A stretch of DNA of 64,000 nucleotides from Verrucomicrobiota bacterium (GTDB taxonomy: Bacteria; Verrucomicrobiota; Verrucomicrobiia; Limisphaerales; J093). A program made the translations under genes and the position numbers. The stretch is taken from NCBI GenBank assembly GCA_016716505.1, contig JADJWF010000001.1, positions 806,001 to 870,000 on the forward strand, in the 5' to 3' direction. A model generated the notes under the pieces. That model made no database searches. It was not told the DNA's origin and worked only from the letters and a program-made list of their open reading frames with translations. How positions within the stretch are numbered: the stretch's first letter is position 1; the number at the start of each line of letters is the position of its first letter. Shown here one piece after another: positions 59,219 through 64,000 of the stretch.

Positions 59219-60184
59219 ATGCACCGAACCAACCCCGCCCTCTGGCAACATTCACACGATTACGCCGCTGATTCGTCTGTCGCTGAGCGGCGCACCCGGA
59301 TTGTCATCGGCATCACTGCTGCGATGATGGTGGTGGAGATCGTCGGCGGCATCGTCTTCGGGTCGATGGCGCTGCTGGCCGATGGCTGGCACATGAGCAC
59401 GCACGTCGCCGCCTTCCTCATCACAGCGATGGCTTACAACTTCAGTCGGCGTTACGCTACTGATCCGCGATACAGTTTCGGCACGGGCAAGATGGGAGTG
59501 CTGGGTGGGTTCGCCAGCGCCGTGGTGCTGGCGGTGATCGCGCTCCTCATGGCCGGGGAGTCCGTCCACCGGTTCTTCGCGCCTCAGCCAATTCACTTCA
59601 ATCAGGCCATTGGGGTGGCGATCATCGGGCTCGTGGTCAATCTGGTCTGCGCCTGGCTGCTCCGGGATGAGCCTCACCACCACAGCCACGCGCACGGACA
59701 TGAACATGGCCACGACCACGGGCACGGGCATGGCGACTTGAATCTGCGCGCAGCCTACATCCACGTCCTCGCAGACGCACTTACCTCCGTGACGGCCATC
59801 GTCGCCTTGACCGCCGGCAAGTTCCTGGGTTGGAACTGGCTCGACCCGGTGATGGGCATCGTCGGAAGTGTCATCGTGTCCGTTTGGGCCTACGGATTGG
59901 TGCGCGCCACCAGCGGCATCCTCCTGGATCGCACGCCGGAATCCTCCGACCTGCCACAGGAGATTCGCCGCGCGGTCGAAAGCGATGGCGATTCGCGCAT
60001 TTCCGATCTTCACATCTGGCAGGTGGCATCGGGCAAGTTCGCCGCCATCGTCTGCATCGTGGCCCGCGATCCGAAGCCCGTGGAAACCTACCGGGAGTTG
60101 TTCCACGAGCACGAGGAACTTGTCCATATCACCGTTGAGGTCCGACACTGCGAGGAGCATGGAGCGCCGGGAGCAAGGACTTGA
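59219..60184 (+). CDS. dmeF: CDF-family metal exporter (DmeF-like)
   Basis: This 321-residue cation diffusion facilitator has six helices. The N-terminal HSHDYAAD is typical of DmeF, the Co/Ni/Zn/Cd exporter. A long His-rich loop (HHHSHAHGHEHGHDHGHGHG) lies between helices four and five, and the metal-site motif HVLADALTSV follows. Efflux is driven by proton antiport. It lies 89 bases after the lipoprotein gene and ends the metal island before the relaxase. Confidence 0.92.
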   Translation: MHRTNPALWQHSHDYAADSSVAERRTRIVIGITAAMMVVEIVGGIVFGSMALLADGWHMSTHVAAFLITAMAYNFSRRYATDPRYSFGTGKMGVLGGFASAVVLAVIALLMAGESVHRFFAPQPIHFNQAIGVAIIGLVVNLVCAWLLRDEPHHHSHAHGHEHGHDHGHGHGDLNLRAAYIHVLADALTSVTAIVALTAGKFLGWNWLDPVMGIVGSVIVSVWAYGLVRATSGILLDRTPESSDLPQEIRRAVESDGDSRISDLHIWQVASGKFAAIVCIVARDPKPVETYRELFHEHEELVHITVEVRHCEEHGAPGART

Positions 60185-60346
60185 CGCTGAGGTTTCTTGT
60201 GCCTTTCGGCGATCCTGCCCGTCAGGACAAACCGCACGCGTCCGCCATTTGTCTAAACGCCCTTTACCTGGCTCGGGTATTGAGTTGGCGGGGCAGAGTG
60301 TTCCACCTACACCACATGATGGAGTGAACCGCGCAGTATTCGGTTC

Positions 60347-63199
60347 GTGGTCACGGCCACAACGCAATACAACCTCAAGAACGCGCGGGAATACTTTGAG
60401 GAGCACCTTTGCGTCGGCGACTACTACGACGAGGGGCAGCGGGTGTCTGGGGAATGGACCGGGCTGGGAGCGCAACGGCTCGGATTGGCTGGCCGAGTGC
60501 GGGCGGAAGACTTCCTGCGGCTCTGTGAGAATCAGCATCCGGCCACGGGCGATACGCTGACGCAGCGGCTGAACACAACCCGCGTGGCGGCGGGCAAGGA
60601 CGCCGCAAACCGCCGCATCTTCTACGACTTCACTTTCTCCCCGCCCAAATCGGTGTCGCTGGTGGGGTTTCTCGGCGGGGATACGCGTGTCCTCGAAGCG
60701 CACGCGCGCGCGGTGAAGACGGCCCTTCGGGAGTTCGAGGCATTTGCTTCAACCCGTGTCCGTGGCGGCGGCGTCCAGGCGGACCGGCCTACCGGCAATT
60801 TTGCTGCGGCCTTGTTCACACACGATACATCTCGCGCTCTCGATCCCCATCTGCACACACACTGCATCGTCTTCAACGCGACGTTCGACGCGGCGGAGGA
60901 GCGATGGAAGGCACTGCAAAACTATGGACTGCTTCGGGCACGGAAGTTTGCCGAGAACGCCTACTACCATGAACTCGCCCGTGAGTTGCGGGGATTCGGC
61001 TACCGCATTCGCAACCTCCCGCGTGGAGATTTCCAGATTGAGGGTGTGCCAGCCGCGCTTTGCGATCGGTTTTCCAAGCGGGATGCCGAGATTGACAAGG
61101 CCCTGGCTGCGCTGCTGACCGAGCAGCCGGAATTGAGCGGCGCGAACATCTCGGAACTACGGGCACGCCTGGCGACCGAGAAGCGGACGCGCAAGCAAAA
61201 GGACTTGAGCCGGGAGCAACTTCAGTCCCTTTGGAGCGCACAATTGACGCCGCAGGAGGTCGCGCTGCTCAGAGATCTGTCGCGCCAGGTCGCCGAAAGC
61301 ACTGAGAAGACTCGACGAGTCACTGTCGCCGAGGCGGTGCAATGGGCAGAGGAACATTTGTTCGACCGGAACTCGGTCGTGCTGGAATGCCAGGTGTGGC
61401 AGGAGGCATTGGGTCGGGCGCGCGGCGAGGAGTTCTCGGTTGAGGAACTCAAGATGTTGACCGACCAGCGTAGCTACATCCGCAACGCGGAGCGTCCGGG
61501 CGAAGTGACGTTGCGGGAGGTGCTGTTGCGCGAATGGGAAGTTGTTCAGACCGCGAAAGAAGGCGTTGGCGCTTGCCATCCTCTGGTGACGAATCCGACT
61601 GCTTCGAACCCGGTGCTCGACGACGAACAGCGCCGAGCACTGGACGCGCTGCTCTCCTCCACAAACACAGTATCGGTCTTTCGCGGTGGCGCGGGCACGG
61701 GCAAGAGTTACGTCCTGCGTGGACTGGTCGAGCAACTGCGGCAGGCCGGCCGGTCGGTGGTCGTTCTTGCCCCGCAGCGGCAGCAGGTCGTGGACATGGA
61801 GAAGCACGGATTCCATTCGCCGTCCACGGTGGCAAGCTTTCTGACCAAGGGCGAACTCGCCGAACGTGCGGTTGTCATCGTGGACGAAGCCGGGCAGATC
61901 GGCGGACGACAGATGCAGGCATTGGTGCGGCTGGCAAAGGAACGTAATGCGCGAGTAGTCCTCTCCGGTGATACGCGACAGCATGGGGCGGTTGAGGCGT
62001 CTGACGCGCTCCTCGCCATCGAGCGGCACGGCGGCGTGAAGCCGGTCGAATTGCAGACGATTCGCCGCCAAGACCCGGCACTTGGTCGTGACAACGAGGA
62101 GCGCACGCACATCAAGCGGTATCTGAAAGCCGTAGAATCCGCTGCGGCGGGCCGTTTGACTGAATCATTCGAGCGTTTGGACAGGATGGGAGCGGTCGTG
62201 GGGTGTGGTGTTGGCGAACAAGCCGACAAGCTGTCGGACGAATACTTGCGACTGGTGGAGCAAGATGCTTCGGCAGTCGTCGTCTCGCAAACCTGGACAG
62301 AGGTCCACCGCGTCAACTCGCGCGTCCGCGACGCGCTCAAGAGGAAGGGCCTCCTCGGGGCGAATGACGCGTCAGTTCAAGTTCTCGAACGCCTGGACCT
62401 GACCAACGCGCAGAAGCGCGACGAACGGTTCTATCCGCAGGATTCTTTCATTGTCTTCAACCAGAAGGTGCGCGAAGCCGAGCCTGGGGCGAAGGGCAAG
62501 CTGTCGGGAATCCTCAAGTCCGGGCTGCTGGTTGATGTCGGGGGGCGCTTTGTCACTGTCTCAAACAAGATGCTCGACCGCATTTCGGTTTGCCAGTCGC
62601 GTGACATCGCCGTGGCGGCCGGAGACAGACTGCACCTGAAAGCCAATCGCAAACTCGCAAGCGGTGGACGCGTCACAAACGGCGAGCTTGTCGCTGTAAA
62701 GTCCGTTCGGGCCGATGGTGGTATTGAACTCGCCGATGGCAGGGTTCTGGACGCCAGCTTTCGCGAGTTCCTGCCCGGATATGCCGTCACGTCCTACGGC
62801 TCGCAGGGCAAGACGGTGGATCACGTCCTGTTTTCCGACTCCACCATCAAGGCCGCGACAAACGCGCAGCAGTGGTATGTGACCATCTCGCGCGGTCGGC
62901 GAGGCATCCGCATCTTCACGCCGGACAAGGAACAGTTGCGCGAGAACGTCACGCGCTCCGGGCATCGCCCACTGGCGCTGGAACTCGCCGGCTCAACGCC
63001 AAGTCGCGGCATCCGCCTTTGGGATCGGCTGCATGGCTTCCTGCTGCGGTTCGGTCGTCGCACGGCTGACAGCTTCTGCCGACTGAAACTCTCTCGTCGC
63101 CATCGTCATCAACCTATTGAAACCCATGAGCACAAAATCACCCGAATGTTGGGCGAGCGACCCGAACGCTCGCGCGGTCAAAATCGAAGTATCGGCTGA
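60347..63199 (+). CDS. MobF (TrwC-type) relaxase-helicase
   Basis: This encodes 950 residues from a GTG at 60347. The N-terminal relaxase part has candidate catalytic tyrosines (Y18, Y26) and the metal-binding histidine motif HLHTHC near residue 166. The C-terminal half is an SF1 helicase with Walker A GGAGTGKS near residue 450 and a later TSYGSQGKT motif. MobF enzymes nick oriT and unwind the transferred strand in conjugation. Length is typical. It overlaps the following 118-aa gene by 74 bases. Confidence 0.92.
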   Translation: MVTATTQYNLKNAREYFEEHLCVGDYYDEGQRVSGEWTGLGAQRLGLAGRVRAEDFLRLCENQHPATGDTLTQRLNTTRVAAGKDAANRRIFYDFTFSPPKSVSLVGFLGGDTRVLEAHARAVKTALREFEAFASTRVRGGGVQADRPTGNFAAALFTHDTSRALDPHLHTHCIVFNATFDAAEERWKALQNYGLLRARKFAENAYYHELARELRGFGYRIRNLPRGDFQIEGVPAALCDRFSKRDAEIDKALAALLTEQPELSGANISELRARLATEKRTRKQKDLSREQLQSLWSAQLTPQEVALLRDLSRQVAESTEKTRRVTVAEAVQWAEEHLFDRNSVVLECQVWQEALGRARGEEFSVEELKMLTDQRSYIRNAERPGEVTLREVLLREWEVVQTAKEGVGACHPLVTNPTASNPVLDDEQRRALDALLSSTNTVSVFRGGAGTGKSYVLRGLVEQLRQAGRSVVVLAPQRQQVVDMEKHGFHSPSTVASFLTKGELAERAVVIVDEAGQIGGRQMQALVRLAKERNARVVLSGDTRQHGAVEASDALLAIERHGGVKPVELQTIRRQDPALGRDNEERTHIKRYLKAVESAAAGRLTESFERLDRMGAVVGCGVGEQADKLSDEYLRLVEQDASAVVVSQTWTEVHRVNSRVRDALKRKGLLGANDASVQVLERLDLTNAQKRDERFYPQDSFIVFNQKVREAEPGAKGKLSGILKSGLLVDVGGRFVTVSNKMLDRISVCQSRDIAVAAGDRLHLKANRKLASGGRVTNGELVAVKSVRADGGIELADGRVLDASFREFLPGYAVTSYGSQGKTVDHVLFSDSTIKAATNAQQWYVTISRGRRGIRIFTPDKEQLRENVTRSGHRPLALELAGSTPSRGIRLWDRLHGFLLRFGRRTADSFCRLKLSRRHRHQPIETHEHKITRMLGERPERSRGQNRSIG

Positions 63200-63482
63200 A
63201 CAAAGCCTGCTGCTGCCATTCGACCAATTCGCCTTCGCTGAACTCAAGAGCGAGGGGAAGGAGCAGCGCCTCCGCTTGGTCTTCGCCACGCACGAGGTCA
63301 CACTTCGCGGCCACTCCCTGCGCCGCATCGAGACCGGGATACAACGGATGGACCTATCCTTCCTGATGGCGTTGCCGCCCAATCAGCGGTCACTCGTGCC
63401 GGACGGCCAGCCCGTGGTTCGTGAGATAGTGGTCACCGAGGTTGAGAAGCAGCCGGAGCGACCTCCGCGTGGCTCGGAGTGA
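63126..63482 (+). CDS. Unknown small protein after the relaxase (118 aa)
   Basis: A 118-residue protein starts at the ATG at 63126, inside the relaxase 3' end. It has a central stretch, LLLPFDQFAFAELKSEGKEQ, and ends in a Pro/Glu-rich tail. It has no signal peptide, membrane helix or known motif. Its position after a MobF gene suggests an element-maintenance or transfer role, but I do not assign one. Confidence 0.55.
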   Translation: MSTKSPECWASDPNARAVKIEVSAEQSLLLPFDQFAFAELKSEGKEQRLRLVFATHEVTLRGHSLRRIETGIQRMDLSFLMALPPNQRSLVPDGQPVVREIVVTEVEKQPERPPRGSE

Positions 63483-63573
63483 TTCTACCGCTGAGAGAAG
63501 TTCCTCCAGTATCGGGAGGTATGGTGTGCCATGAGGATGAAAAATGGCTTCCAATGGCGGAAGCCGAAAGCGG

Positions 63574-64000
63574 CTAGCTGTAAAAATAGCCAAGACTGCG
63601 AAGACTGGTGTGGTTTGGGTTGCCAACGACGATGTGATCGAGAACTTCGATTTTGAGAAGTTGGCCCGCTCGAATGAGGTCACGGGTGATTTTGATGTCC
63701 GCCTCGGATGGAGTCGGCTCACCGCTCGGATGATTGTGCGCGATGATGATTGCGGCGGCGCTCGCCATGATGGCTAAACGGAATACCTCCCTGGGATGAC
63801 AGAGAATTGTATCCATCGTTCCAATGGACACCAGATAGTGGCCTTTGATACGGCGGCGGGTGTTGAGGATGAAAACCACCAGACATTCACATTCAGAATT
63901 GAAGTAGGGATGGGTCGCGATGTGCGCTTTCCAATAGGCGGCTGCCTGATCCGGTGTTTCGCACTGTTGCATGGTGTCGGGTGTGGGACATTCCCGAAGT
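63574..64000 (-). CDS. RadC-type JAB-domain protein (5' end outside window)
   Basis: The frame covers a JAB/MPN domain with the metal motif HNHPSGEPTPSEAD near the middle and LDHIVVG after it. An ATG lies at 63972, but the frame continues upstream to the right edge with LRECPTPDTM, which matches the N-terminus of this RadC group. I therefore treat the gene as cut by the window edge. Such short RadC/YkfG-like proteins are common on plasmids and conjugative elements; their exact role is unknown. Confidence 0.85.
   Translation of the reverse strand, partial: LRECPTPDTMQQCETPDQAAAYWKAHIATHPYFNSECECLVVFILNTRRRIKGHYLVSIGTMDTILCHPREVFRLAIMASAAAIIIAHNHPSGEPTPSEADIKITRDLIRAGQLLKIEVLDHIVVGNPNHTSLRSLGYFYS

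Noticed and set aside
59252..60703. A 483-codon minus-strand frame opposite dmeF
   Set aside because: The plus strand encodes a well-recognised CDF exporter and the relaxase start, so this is an antisense shadow.
1..64000. CRISPR arrays, tRNA and rRNA genes, and insertion sequences
   Set aside because: I saw no regular spacer-repeat array, no clear cloverleaf or rRNA sequence, and no transposase or IS-end pair.

Overview
The window looks like part of a mobile element, either an integrative conjugative element or a large plasmid. It carries two cargo islands: anti-phage/anti-plasmid defence and heavy-metal (copper/silver and zinc/cobalt/cadmium) resistance. The host is probably a GC-rich Gram-negative bacterium, because lipoproteins, TolC channels and periplasmic adaptors are present. 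I tentatively favour a Verrucomicrobiota-type organism from the LamG/CBM48 modules and the style of the metal genes, but there is no rRNA or housekeeping marker to prove it.

Layout. (1) Bases 1-18590, all on the minus strand, form one dense defence array whose genes mostly overlap or abut. Read 5' to 3' it is an unknown 235-aa protein, a 57-aa protein, a short HsdS, HsdM, HsdS, a CBASS cassette (NucC nuclease, CD-NTase, E2-like protein), a TrlF-type PHP-ATPase, HsdR, a YgjP-type metallopeptidase, and a Wadjet-like JetA-JetB-JetC-JetD set. JetC is split by a one-base frameshift and JetD runs off the left edge. A TTGACA-type promoter and an inverted repeat lie at the head of the array (18707-18784). 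(2) 18947-24384 holds mobility functions on the minus strand: a type IV coupling protein, a TraL/ParA-like ATPase and a TraK-like DNA-binding protein, next to a 360-bp field of degenerate CGCGGAC repeats that is an oriT or centromere candidate. (3) 24576-25329 holds a NERD-protein remnant and a methyltransferase. (4) 25380-37694 is a regulatory and small-protein zone. It has two paralogous CnrY/CnrX/ECF-sigma triplets, a third ECF sigma factor, and many small secreted Cys-, His- or CBM48-type proteins. Eight plus-strand promoters share a GAGGG-N16-CGTA/AGTA pattern, which suggests a local ECF-sigma regulon. (5) 37762-48617 is a CusCBA-like copper/silver efflux operon, two secreted Cys-rich paralogues, a Met-rich LamG protein and a Tat-exported multicopper oxidase. 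(6) 48734-59129 is a CzcCBA-like efflux operon with a PII-like protein, a response regulator, a zinc/cadmium-type P1B ATPase broken by two frameshifts, and lipoproteins. (7) 59219-64000 is a DmeF-like CDF exporter, a MobF (TrwC-type) relaxase-helicase, a small protein and a RadC-type JAB protein cut by the right edge.

How it works together. The relaxase and coupling protein mark the segment as transferable, and no mating-pair-formation genes are visible here. The metal island appears to sense metal through periplasmic CnrX-like proteins and membrane anti-sigma factors, to release ECF sigma factors, and to switch on secreted metal-binding proteins. The two RND pumps, the P-type ATPase, the CDF exporter and the multicopper oxidase do the bulk detoxification. 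The defence array may protect the host and the element from phages and competing plasmids. All three frameshifts (jetC and two in the P-type ATPase) are repaired by adding one base to a short homopolymer, so sequencing error must be excluded before calling these genes dead.
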